64,000 nucleotides of DNA, taken from the NCBI GenBank assembly GCA_965601685.1, contig CBFCWI010000002.1:310001-374000 (forward strand), given 5' to 3'. Below, one piece after another: positions 35,868 through 43,575 of the stretch. Numbering within the stretch: the stretch's first letter is position 1; each line of letters starts with the position of its first letter. The notes under the pieces were generated by a model. It saw only the letters and a program-made list of their open reading frames with translations. It ran no database searches and was not told the origin of the DNA. Both the position numbers and the translations under genes were made by a program. This DNA comes from JANQJD01 sp965601685. Its GTDB lineage: Bacteria > Pseudomonadota > Alphaproteobacteria > Rhodospirillales > Rhodospirillaceae.

Positions 35868-36941
35868 TCAGCCATCTTCCCCAGTGAGAAGGTTGGGCTG
35901 TGCCAGCCGTCTGGCCGGTGCATGCAATCCTAGATAGCGGAACCCAGCATCAGAAAGCAGGCGTCCACGAGACGTGCGTTGTAGTAAGCCGCATTGCAAT
36001 AGAAAGGGTTCTACCACTTCTTCTAGTGTGTCCCGCTGCTCAGACAGAACGGCCGCAAGAGTATCTCCCCCCACTGGCCCACCGCCATAGTGCTCTGCAA
36101 GGCAATATAGGTAACGCCGATCGAGAGAATCAAGCCCGAGTCTATCTACGTCTAGCCTGGCTAGGGCATCATTGGCCACCCTTACATCGACTGGCCCACC
36201 AGTACCAGTCACAGCAGCAAAATCGCGAATCCGCCGCAAAAGCCGTCCTGCTACTCGTGGCGTGCCGCGCGATCGTCTGGCTATTGCCGCTGCACCAGCA
36301 GCCGTGACGTCTAGCCTCAGGAATCGAGCAACACGTTGTACAATTTTTTCCAGATCAGAATCACTGTAGTAGTTGAGTCTGAGCGGTATGCTAAAGCGGT
36401 CGCGCAAAGGTGTGCTCAAGAGACCTGTGCGAGTAGTTGCGCCTATCAGGGTAAATGGTTGCAGATCAATGCGAACCGAGCGGGCAGTCGGGCCCTCACC
36501 AATGATTAGATCAAGCTGGAAGTCCTCCATCGCAGTGTACAGGACCTCCTCAACATGGATTGGTAAGCGATGGATTTCGTCTATGAACAGGACATCGCGC
36601 CATTCTAAATTAGTAAGAAGAGCAGCTAAGTCACCGGCCCTAGCGATCATAGGGCCAGAGGTAAGGCGAAAATTCGCTCCCAGCTCGTGAGCGATGATTT
36701 GGGCCAGGGTGGTCTTGCCAAGTCCAGGCGGTCCTGAGAGGAGGACATGGTCCAAGGCCTCGCTGCGAGTGCGTGCAGCGGTTACAAAGACTAAAAGGTT
36801 TGTGCACACCGTTTCCTGGCCGATAAAATCACTGAACGTCCGTGGGCGGAGTGATGGATCTGCTTGATACTCATTATGTCTTGTGTTTGTATCTAATGAC
36901 ATCATCTCCTGATGCATACGCGTCATAGATCTACTCTTCAT
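35868..36941 (-). CDS. ruvB: Holliday junction ATP-dependent DNA helicase RuvB
   Basis: RuvB is the hexameric motor of branch migration. The 357-residue protein has LRPRTFSDFIGQE, the Walker A motif LLSGPPGLGKTTLAQIIA, the Walker B motif LFIDEIHRLP, sensor I in LIGATTRTGLLSTPLRDRF, the arginine finger region and the C-terminal RRSRGTPRVAGRLLRRIRDF. I chose the ATG at 36941, which overlaps the ruvA stop by 11 bases; a start at 36956 is also open. It ends the ruvC-ruvA-ruvB run. Confidence 0.95.
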   Translation of the reverse strand: MKSRSMTRMHQEMMSLDTNTRHNEYQADPSLRPRTFSDFIGQETVCTNLLVFVTAARTRSEALDHVLLSGPPGLGKTTLAQIIAHELGANFRLTSGPMIARAGDLAALLTNLEWRDVLFIDEIHRLPIHVEEVLYTAMEDFQLDLIIGEGPTARSVRIDLQPFTLIGATTRTGLLSTPLRDRFSIPLRLNYYSDSDLEKIVQRVARFLRLDVTAAGAAAIARRSRGTPRVAGRLLRRIRDFAAVTGTGGPVDVRVANDALARLDVDRLGLDSLDRRYLYCLAEHYGGGPVGGDTLAAVLSEQRDTLEEVVEPFLLQCGLLQRTSRGRLLSDAGFRYLGLHAPARRLAQPNLLTGEDG

Positions 36942-37581
36942 CTTTGCAGACCACACAAGACTGTAGAGCTATTCGAAGAAGAGAGCTAAGATTGTATTCT
37001 ACTTGTGGCATTTCACGTGTGATTCTGGCCTCCGCCTGTGCGACCATGGAGAGAGCGTCCATACGACCGTATCCTAGATTCACAAGGGCCGCAACGGCAT
37101 CGACAGCAACCGTACTCCGCGGCAGGACAGGTAGTCTACCACTGTCAGTGCCAGTATCGGTGATGGTCACGAGAGTCCGATGAGGCACCTTGTCCTGCAG
37201 TTCGTTGAGCAGACGGGTAGCCATCCGTGGTCCTACACCCGCTGCGCGTGTCATGGCGACCTTGTCCTGTGTGGCCACGGCTTGGGCTAACTCCTCCGGT
37301 GTCAGGACGGATAGTAGCTGCAACGCCATACGTGCTCCTACCCCCTGCACAGTAGTCAGAAGACGAAACCAGTCGCGCTCCGCATGATCAAGAAAACCAT
37401 AGAGAGTGATGGCATCGGTGCGGACATAAGTCTCCACATGTAGGGCAACGGTCGTGCCAGGAGCAGGCAAGCGGGCTACGGTACGGCCTGAACAATAGAC
37501 AAGATAACCGATATCGCGCACATTAAGAATCACCCAATCCCCACCGTATGAATCAACAGTACCTTGGAGACGGGCAATCAC
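36931..37581 (-). CDS. ruvA: Holliday junction DNA helicase subunit RuvA
   Basis: RuvA binds four-way junctions and loads RuvB. The 216-residue protein has the OB-fold start MIARLQGTVDSYGGDWVILNV, GIGYLV-like DIGYLVYCS, the helix-hairpin-helix regions VQGVGARMALQLLSVL and AAGVGPRMATRLLNEL, and a C-terminal RuvB-binding domain ending near residue 205. It lies 12 bases after ruvC. Confidence 0.94.
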   Translation of the reverse strand: MIARLQGTVDSYGGDWVILNVRDIGYLVYCSGRTVARLPAPGTTVALHVETYVRTDAITLYGFLDHAERDWFRLLTTVQGVGARMALQLLSVLTPEELAQAVATQDKVAMTRAAGVGPRMATRLLNELQDKVPHRTLVTITDTGTDSGRLPVLPRSTVAVDAVAALVNLGYGRMDALSMVAQAEARITREMPQVEYNLSSLLRIALQSCVVCKDEE

Positions 37582-37593
37582 GAATTTGTCTCC

Positions 37594-38154
37594 TTAGCGA
37601 CGCTTATGACAGCATGCCGACCCTTTCCGGCCAGCCGCGGTGGCTCGAGAATGAGCATGGCAAATGGCCACGGCTAGGGCATCAGCTGCATCATCAGTGT
37701 TGTGACGTTGGCACCCAAGTAAAAGCCTGTACACCATCAGCGCTACCTGGCACTTTGTAGCATGGCCTGTCCCCACTACAGCCTTTTTGATCAGATTAGG
37801 CTCATACTCGCTGACGGATAAGCCTGCCCTAGCCGGGACTAAGAGTATAACGCCACGTGCCTGGCCAAGCTTGAGTGTGGAAACAGGATTGTGACGGCTC
37901 ACAAATGCTGCCTCAACAGCCGCCTCATCTGGGCGGTGATGAGCAATGGTTGCCGTCACTCCATCATGAATCTGAACTAATCTCTCTGCCAGCGAGAAGT
38001 GTTCTTTGACACAGATCACCCCAGCGGCCACATAGTGCAGCTGGTGACCATCAGACTCTATGATCCCCCAGCCAGTCCTACGCAGACCTGGATCCAGTCC
38101 TAATAGTCTCAATACATCCCTGCAATGGACACCCTGCCACCTTCTCTGTTGCAC
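37594..38154 (-). CDS. ruvC: crossover junction endodeoxyribonuclease RuvC
   Basis: RuvC resolves Holliday junctions. Its acidic catalytic site is represented by LLGLDPGLRRTGWG, AVEAAFVSRHNPVSTLKLGQ and the C-terminal DDAADALAVAICHA. The 186-residue count includes about 14 residues before the usual start. The listed GTG at 38154 is uncertain; an in-frame TTG just before LLGLDPG is the alternative. The resolvase, RuvA and RuvB are all intact. Confidence 0.93.
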   Translation of the reverse strand: MQQRRWQGVHCRDVLRLLGLDPGLRRTGWGIIESDGHQLHYVAAGVICVKEHFSLAERLVQIHDGVTATIAHHRPDEAAVEAAFVSRHNPVSTLKLGQARGVILLVPARAGLSVSEYEPNLIKKAVVGTGHATKCQVALMVYRLLLGCQRHNTDDAADALAVAICHAHSRATAAGRKGSACCHKRR

Positions 38155-38209
38155 AGCGAGTTACTGACTGACCTATCGGAGGTTACCTCTTCCGAACACG
38201 CATCCCTCC

Positions 38210-38968
38210 CTAGAGACACAAGCGCTCTATGAGAGTCTTTGGAATGTCAAAATTGGCGACTACATGCTGCACGTCTTCATTGTCTTCCAGGCTATCAAGG
38301 AATTGCAGCAGATTCTGGACGATGTTCTCATCGGCGACTGCAACAGTCACTAAAGGCCGCCACTCTAGCCGTACAGTGTCAGCAGGTATGCCAAAACGAC
38401 GTTCCAGGGCCTCCCGGACAACACAGAGATCATCGGGTGCACAAGAGATTCTGTGACCGCTGTGACTCGAGCTGACATCACTAGCGCCTACATCTATAGC
38501 TATCTCCAACATGACCTCGGCCGAAGCCGCTGAAGTTGGGTAGTGGAAGGTACCAACCCTTTCAAAGTAAAAGGATACACTATTAGGAAGTCCAAGTGTA
38601 CCGCCATTCTTGCTAAAGGAAGCACGTATCTCACTAGCAGTGCGATTCCGATTATCAGTTATTGTTTCTACTATTACCGCAACATTCCCTGGGCCGTATC
38701 CCTCGTAGCGTACATCTTCATAAGTGGCGCTACAATCATCTGTAGAAAGACTTCTACTAATAGATCTTTCGATTCTGTCTTTAGGCATATTCTGGTTGCG
38801 GGCCGCCTGAATAGCGGCCCGCAGACGCGGATTCAACTCCGGTTGCGGCAAGCCAGTCCTACAGGCAACCATGATTTCCCGCGCCAGCTTGGCAAATACC
38901 CGCGCCCTTTTGGTATCCCTAGTCTCTTTACGGTACATGATATTCTTGAACTGAGAGTGACCTGCCAT
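38210..38968 (-). CDS. yebC: YebC/PmpR family DNA-binding regulatory protein
   Basis: Members of this family act as transcription regulators or, in some bacteria, help ribosomes through difficult sequences. The 252-residue protein starts MAGHSQFKNIMYRKETRDTK, then RARVFAKLAREIMVA, NMPKDRIERSI and the glycine-rich YEGYGPGNVAVIVE. The usual motif is GHSKWANI, so SQFKNIMYRK is the alphaproteobacterial variant. An upstream start at 39019 is open but unlikely. It precedes ruvC in the customary alphaproteobacterial order. Confidence 0.93.
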   Translation of the reverse strand: MAGHSQFKNIMYRKETRDTKRARVFAKLAREIMVACRTGLPQPELNPRLRAAIQAARNQNMPKDRIERSISRSLSTDDCSATYEDVRYEGYGPGNVAVIVETITDNRNRTASEIRASFSKNGGTLGLPNSVSFYFERVGTFHYPTSAASAEVMLEIAIDVGASDVSSSHSGHRISCAPDDLCVVREALERRFGIPADTVRLEWRPLVTVAVADENIVQNLLQFLDSLEDNEDVQHVVANFDIPKTLIERLCL

Positions 38969-39091
38969 AATGTTGATACCTGATCTTTGAACCCAGTATT
39001 GCAAGGTTCTAACACACAACGCGACCTCTCACCAGGCTAGGCACATCCTAGCATTTCTCTCTGCCTGCCGAGATCGCTGGGCACCAGCTCC

Positions 39092-39910
39092 TCACGTTGG
39101 TGGTAGTCGGGCGGGCTGTAGACGGCCCCCAAGGCGCAACGGGCAAACCACTCTGGCGTGTCCCTCTACCTCGTCAGTCTCCACATAAACCCCACATAAA
39201 GTACCTTCTCCTCCTGCGGGACGCAGACGTTCAGTCGGCATCTTACGGGTGAATCGAAGTAAAGGCTGCTCTTTCACGAGGCCGATCACTGAATTGTAGT
39301 CACCACACATACCGGCGTCTGTCTGATAAGCAGTACCACGTGGTAGAATCTGGGCATCGGCTGTGGGTACATGAGTATGGCTACCGACTACTAGAGAGGC
39401 ACGGCCATCCGCAAAATGGCCGATAGCCATTTTCTCGCTGGTAGCCTCACCGTGGACATCAATAATAATGGCTTGCACCTTCTTGCCCAGAGCATACTGC
39501 TTTAACAAAGCATCGAGGACAGCGAACGGATCATCAAGCGTGTCCATAAATAGTCGTCCCATAACCTGAGCAACCAAGATCTTGCGATTTTTTGGTGCGT
39601 TATAGACAACGGCACCACGGCCGGGAGTTCCTGCTGGGTAATTGAGGGGTCGCAGAAGACGGACTTCTTTGTCAATGTAGGTAATGATTTCGCGCTGATC
39701 CCAGGCGTGATTCCCAAGCGTTATGACGTCTACACCAGCTTTGTAGAACGCATCGCATGTTTTAGCTGTAATACCAAAACCATGTGTAGCGTTCTCTCCA
39801 TTAACGATCACGAAATCGAGCTGCAACTGCATTCGCAACACTGGCACATGCTCGAGAACTACCTGCCGACCGGCTGCACCGACCACGTCGCCACAATAGA
39901 GAATCCTCAT
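39092..39910 (-). CDS. YmdB-family metallophosphoesterase (TIGR00282)
   Basis: Proteins of this family (YmdB in Bacillus) hydrolyse 2',3'-cyclic nucleotides, at least in vitro. The 272-residue product keeps the metal ligands seen in MRILYCGDVVGAAGR, NGENATHGFGIT, LGNHAWDQREI, IIDVHGEATSEKMAIGHFAD, and VVGSHTHVPTADAQILPRG followed by TDAGMCGD. It lies between the 5-FTHF cyclo-ligase and yebC, the usual alphaproteobacterial context. The cellular role is not known for this group. Confidence 0.88.
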   Translation of the reverse strand: MRILYCGDVVGAAGRQVVLEHVPVLRMQLQLDFVIVNGENATHGFGITAKTCDAFYKAGVDVITLGNHAWDQREIITYIDKEVRLLRPLNYPAGTPGRGAVVYNAPKNRKILVAQVMGRLFMDTLDDPFAVLDALLKQYALGKKVQAIIIDVHGEATSEKMAIGHFADGRASLVVGSHTHVPTADAQILPRGTAYQTDAGMCGDYNSVIGLVKEQPLLRFTRKMPTERLRPAGGEGTLCGVYVETDEVEGHARVVCPLRLGGRLQPARLPPT

Positions 39911-39967
39911 CGTCTTGTTACCACTCCCACATGACCTGTCGTGCTTTCTGTATGTGGCGTGCGTGTG

Positions 39968-40585
39968 TCACCCACGCCAAATCAGATCTAGAGTAACATC
40001 GTAGCGATGACGTGGCACCCTGGGAATCTCCTGGTCGGCAAAGGCAATACCGATAGCAACAACTTTTCCCCTGCGTCGCCGACGCAGATCAGCTAAAGTA
40101 CGATCGTAATAGCCTGCACCGAAACCAAGCCGAAACCCAGCGGGATCAAAGGCTAACAATGGCACCAGGATCACATCAGGTACCACTTGTTGTGTCCCAC
40201 TTCTTGGATTCAGAGTATTATGTCTACCATCTTCTAGTAAAAAATTATTTTTCCAGATTCTAAATATCAGAGGTTGTTTACTGACTACTACTGGCAGGGC
40301 CGTCTGCCATCCCAGGAGTGAGAAGCGCCGGAGTAGTGGGCGGACATCAACTTCACCAGCCATGGGCCAATAGCCTGCTACTACCATACCCTGTCGGCAG
40401 CTATGGCTGTAGCTAACATACCGTAATAATTGTAACACAGAATGTGCTAAAATCTTTGCGACAATGTGACCATGGTAAGCTGCTAATCTATGACGGTGTG
40501 CAAGCATATGACAACGTAAGGTCGCCTTGAGAGCTAAGCAATATATTCTCTTTTTGTACTGGTTATTATGCTGAGTATGGGACAC
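39968..40585 (-). CDS. 5-formyltetrahydrofolate cyclo-ligase
   Basis: This enzyme converts 5-formyl-THF to 5,10-methenyl-THF with ATP, rescuing folate for one-carbon metabolism. Visible signatures are LRCHMLAHRHRL at the start, VVAGYWPMAGEVDVRPLL, VPLLAFDPAGFRLGFGAGYY and DRTLADL. The open frame runs to 40645, but the GTG at 40585 gives a 205-residue protein nearer the family length. The stretch between residues about 15 and 45 is less conserved than usual. Nothing upstream looks like zapA or 6S RNA, which often precede it. Confidence 0.85.
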   Translation of the reverse strand: MSHTQHNNQYKKRIYCLALKATLRCHMLAHRHRLAAYHGHIVAKILAHSVLQLLRYVSYSHSCRQGMVVAGYWPMAGEVDVRPLLRRFSLLGWQTALPVVVSKQPLIFRIWKNNFLLEDGRHNTLNPRSGTQQVVPDVILVPLLAFDPAGFRLGFGAGYYDRTLADLRRRRRGKVVAIGIAFADQEIPRVPRHRYDVTLDLIWRG

Positions 40586-40986
40586 AATGAAATACTCAAA
40601 GAGGCATAAAGATTCTAAAGTAATACATTCTATAATATACGGCATATATCATATATAATGTGTGCTTACTACTATTTTAGTATTGAACTTTCTCTCAGCT
40701 TCAGGGGGGGGAGCAACGCTGGAAAAACACTGTATACATTAGATTCATATCCACTTGAGATTCCTCTCTCCTTTCTGACGGAAAGGCAGCATATGAGCAT
40801 GAGACTCTCACTTTGTTCCGCTCTCCTACTTCCGAGAATGCAAATTCATCCTCAGAATCCTGCGCCTTTGCTCAGTAGCTCTGAGAGAGCCATTCACCAG
40901 TTGACTCCGACACGAGCTATGGTACAAACAAGGATACAAAAGGCTTTTGTTGAGCGGTCAATAGTAAAGGATTCCTCAGGCCTGTT
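40586..40986. other. AT-rich divergent spacer before dapD
   Basis: These 401 bases separate the minus-strand cyclo-ligase from plus-strand dapD. They include an AT-rich segment at 40628-40665 and a run of eight G at about 40705-40712. No small RNA or gene is recognisable. The AT-rich part could hold promoters in both directions, but no hexamer pair stands out. Confidence 0.4.
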
Positions 40987-41847
40987 ATGAATGCTGAACG
41001 TCTGCAAGCTCTGATCGATGCAGCATGGGAAGTCCGCGAGCAAATTTCCCCTGCGACTACTGGTGATGTCCGTACTGCGGTAGAAGAGGCTTTGGAAAGC
41101 CTTGATTCCGGTACCCTACGCGTCGCTGAAAGACGAGGGAACACTTGGATGGTACAGCAATGGCTTAAGAAGGCCGTGCTACTGTCGTTTCGCCTCAACG
41201 ACAGTGTACCCTTGCCAGGAGGCCCTAGGGATCCGACACAAGGGGAATACAGCTGGTACGACAAGGTGGCTCCCAAGTTTGCTGGTTGGAGTGCCGCTCA
41301 TTTCCAGACAGCTGGCATTCGTGCTCTGCCAGGATCGTTCGTACGTTGGTCGGCTTACATAGCACCAGGTGTAATCCTGATGCCATGTTTTATCAATATG
41401 GGAGCACGTGTAGAGAACAATAGCATGGTTGATACCTGGGCTACGGTAGGGAGCTGCGCCCAGATCGGCAGAAATGTGCATATTTCTGGAGGGGTTGGCA
41501 TCGGCGGTGTCCTCGAACCGGTGCAGGCCGCACCCGTTATTATTGAGGATGACTGTTTCATAGGTGCCCGGGCTGAAGTGGCAGAAGGAGTGATCGTCGA
41601 ACGTGGTGCGGTATTATCGATGGGCGTTTATATCGGTGCCTCTACCCGCATCTTTGATCGGGAGAGCGGTACAATACACTACGGGCGTGTCCCTGCTTGG
41701 TCAGTAGTAGTCCCAGGAACCCTACCGGGGAAGCCTTTGCCAGATGGTAACACAGGAGGACCTAGCCTGTACTGTGCTGTCATTGTTAAGCGAGTAGACG
41801 AGAAAACGCGTGCTAGGGTTTCCATCAACGAACTGTTGCGCACGTGA
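40987..41847 (+). CDS. dapD: 2,3,4,5-tetrahydropyridine-2,6-dicarboxylate N-succinyltransferase
   Basis: DapD succinylates tetrahydrodipicolinate in the lysine and diaminopimelate pathway. The 286-residue protein has a helical N-domain (TAVEEALESLDSGTLRVAE, WLKKAVLLSFRLND), then a left-handed beta-helix with hexapeptide turns such as ARVENNSMVDTWATVGSCAQ and IGRNVHISGGVGIGGVLEP. IEDDCFIGARAEVAEGVIV follows. It overlaps dapE at GTGA. Diaminopimelate supply fits the retained peptidoglycan-binding Pal. Confidence 0.96.
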   Translation: MNAERLQALIDAAWEVREQISPATTGDVRTAVEEALESLDSGTLRVAERRGNTWMVQQWLKKAVLLSFRLNDSVPLPGGPRDPTQGEYSWYDKVAPKFAGWSAAHFQTAGIRALPGSFVRWSAYIAPGVILMPCFINMGARVENNSMVDTWATVGSCAQIGRNVHISGGVGIGGVLEPVQAAPVIIEDDCFIGARAEVAEGVIVERGAVLSMGVYIGASTRIFDRESGTIHYGRVPAWSVVVPGTLPGKPLPDGNTGGPSLYCAVIVKRVDEKTRARVSINELLRT

Positions 41848-43007
41848 ATAATCACCTGACGACTCACTCCTATACTGATCCGCTGCTGTTGGCACAGGAA
41901 TTAATTCGTTGTAGGAGTATGACTCCAGTCAGTGCTGCTGCTCTTGACAGGCTGGAATCTACCATGACGGCATTAGGCTTTCTAACATGGCGAATCCCGT
42001 TTTCAACTCCTGGGACGCTAGAGGTAGACAATCTGTACGCCCGCTGGGGGCGTCAAGGGCATAACTTCTGCTTTGCTGGTCATGTAGATGTTGTACCGCC
42101 CGGTCAAGGCTGGACGGTAGACCCATTTTCTGCCGTGGTTAGAGATTCTCGCCTATTCGGACGCGGCGCTGTAGACATGAAGGGAGCCATCGCTTGTTTT
42201 GTTGCTGCAGTGGCGCGAATCCTCGAGTGCAACACCAGCCTGCCTGGCTCCGTGAGTCTCCTGATCACTGGAGACGAAGAAGGGTTGGCCATTAATGGTA
42301 CACGCAAGGTGCTGACTTGGCTGTGTGAGCATGGGGAGCGATTGGATGCCTGCCTGGTGGGCGAGCCAACCAATCCAGACTGGCTCGGTGAGATGATGAA
42401 AATCGGCCGCCGTGGTAGTTTCAATGCTCAATTACATGTGTTCGGGACACAAGGACACGCAGCCTACCCACATCTTACTGATAACCCTATCGATCGTTTA
42501 TTGGCCATGCTGGCAGCTTTGCGCCGCTCGCCCCTGGATAACGGTTCTGTACATTTTCAGCCTTCGACTCTTACCTTGACGAGCCTCGACGTTGATAACG
42601 CTTCACCTAACGTCATTCCCGCTGAAGCTCGGGCTGCCTTCAACATACGATTCAACGATTTACATACCGGAGCCGCCCTCGAAGATTGGATTCGGTTCCA
42701 TTGTGATGCGGTCGGTGGAACGTATACACTATCCTGTACACTCAGTGGCGATTCGTTTCTGAGCACACCTGGACCACTGGTCCAAATAGTACACAAGGCT
42801 GTCTATGCTGTGACGGGTCATGCTCCGGTGCTATCCACCTCGGGCGGGACATCGGATGCCCGTTTTATCAAGGAGATCTGCCCGGTAGTCGAATTCGGCT
42901 TGGTTGGGCGAACCATGCACAAGATTGACGAGTCAACGTCCCTTGCAGATCTGGAGGCACTCACAGAGATCTACAGGCAGGTCTTGCACGGCTACTTCGC
43001 CGCGTAG
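41844..43007 (+). CDS. dapE: succinyl-diaminopimelate desuccinylase
   Basis: DapE is a dinuclear zinc peptidase that removes the succinyl group two steps after DapD. The 387-residue product has the metal-binding signatures FAGHVDVVPPG, GRGAVDMKGAIACF, LLITGDEEG and VGEPTNPD. LSTSGGTSDARFIKE and GLVGRTMHKIDES lie near the C-terminus. It starts with GTG inside the dapD stop, so the two are translationally coupled. Its stop codon lies within an 8-base tandem duplication. Confidence 0.95.
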   Translation: MNNHLTTHSYTDPLLLAQELIRCRSMTPVSAAALDRLESTMTALGFLTWRIPFSTPGTLEVDNLYARWGRQGHNFCFAGHVDVVPPGQGWTVDPFSAVVRDSRLFGRGAVDMKGAIACFVAAVARILECNTSLPGSVSLLITGDEEGLAINGTRKVLTWLCEHGERLDACLVGEPTNPDWLGEMMKIGRRGSFNAQLHVFGTQGHAAYPHLTDNPIDRLLAMLAALRRSPLDNGSVHFQPSTLTLTSLDVDNASPNVIPAEARAAFNIRFNDLHTGAALEDWIRFHCDAVGGTYTLSCTLSGDSFLSTPGPLVQIVHKAVYAVTGHAPVLSTSGGTSDARFIKEICPVVEFGLVGRTMHKIDESTSLADLEALTEIYRQVLHGYFAA

Positions 43008-43014
43008 CCGCGTA
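42999..43014 (+). repeat. 8-bp tandem duplication across the dapE stop codon
   Basis: The unit gccgcgta is repeated at 42999-43006 and 43007-43014. The dapE TAG (43005-43007) spans the junction, and the second copy creates another in-frame-looking tag just downstream. Confidence 0.75.
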
Positions 43015-43036
43015 GGTAAAAGGCTCTCACGCGACT

Positions 43037-43498
43037 CTACTCGTTGGGGCCGCTCAATTTCCAACCCCCACTGGGCTCTGTCTGCTGCCAGTAAAAAAGA
43101 ACAAAGCCGGCAGCACGGCAGGCCCGCCAGCGATCACGTGCACTTGCTACCGCTGCTGAGTCATGGCCATCAAACAGATCAAGACAACGCCAATATTTGG
43201 CCTTGTGAGCCGAATCCATGCCGTCAGTTAGGACCAGGACGTCTGCCTTATTGGGATTCTCGTCGAGAGTCGTCAGCCAAATGGGCTGTAGTGCCGCCTG
43301 ACCGTCGACAGTGCTGCCATGGGGCAGCCAACAGTCTGGGGCATACGTCCATAAAAGCGCTGCTATGGCCTCGACCCGCGCCGACGACCCGGCGAGCAAC
43401 ACGGCCCGATGCCCTGCGCTGCGCACCTTTTCTAAAAGAGGCGGTAAGGCCTTTTCCAAAGGCCACGTTTGCAAGTGGTAGAAATCAACGCGGGTCAT
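43037..43498 (-). CDS. holC: DNA polymerase III chi subunit
   Basis: Chi links the clamp loader to single-strand-binding protein. The 153-residue protein matches the alphaproteobacterial form: VDFYHLQTWPLEKALPPLLE, AVLLAGSSARVEAIAALLWT, and QPIWLTTLDENPNKADVLVL followed by a cysteine and LDLFDGHD. pepA, which commonly precedes holC, is not here. The gene converges on dapE and follows ppdK after 77 bases. Confidence 0.9.
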   Translation of the reverse strand: MTRVDFYHLQTWPLEKALPPLLEKVRSAGHRAVLLAGSSARVEAIAALLWTYAPDCWLPHGSTVDGQAALQPIWLTTLDENPNKADVLVLTDGMDSAHKAKYWRCLDLFDGHDSAAVASARDRWRACRAAGFVLFYWQQTEPSGGWKLSGPNE

Positions 43499-43575
43499 GC
43501 CTCGAGTCCCAACAGCAGCGCATCACACGTCTCGACCCCTCTCCGACTCTTGCGAGCTGTTACTATAATACTAAA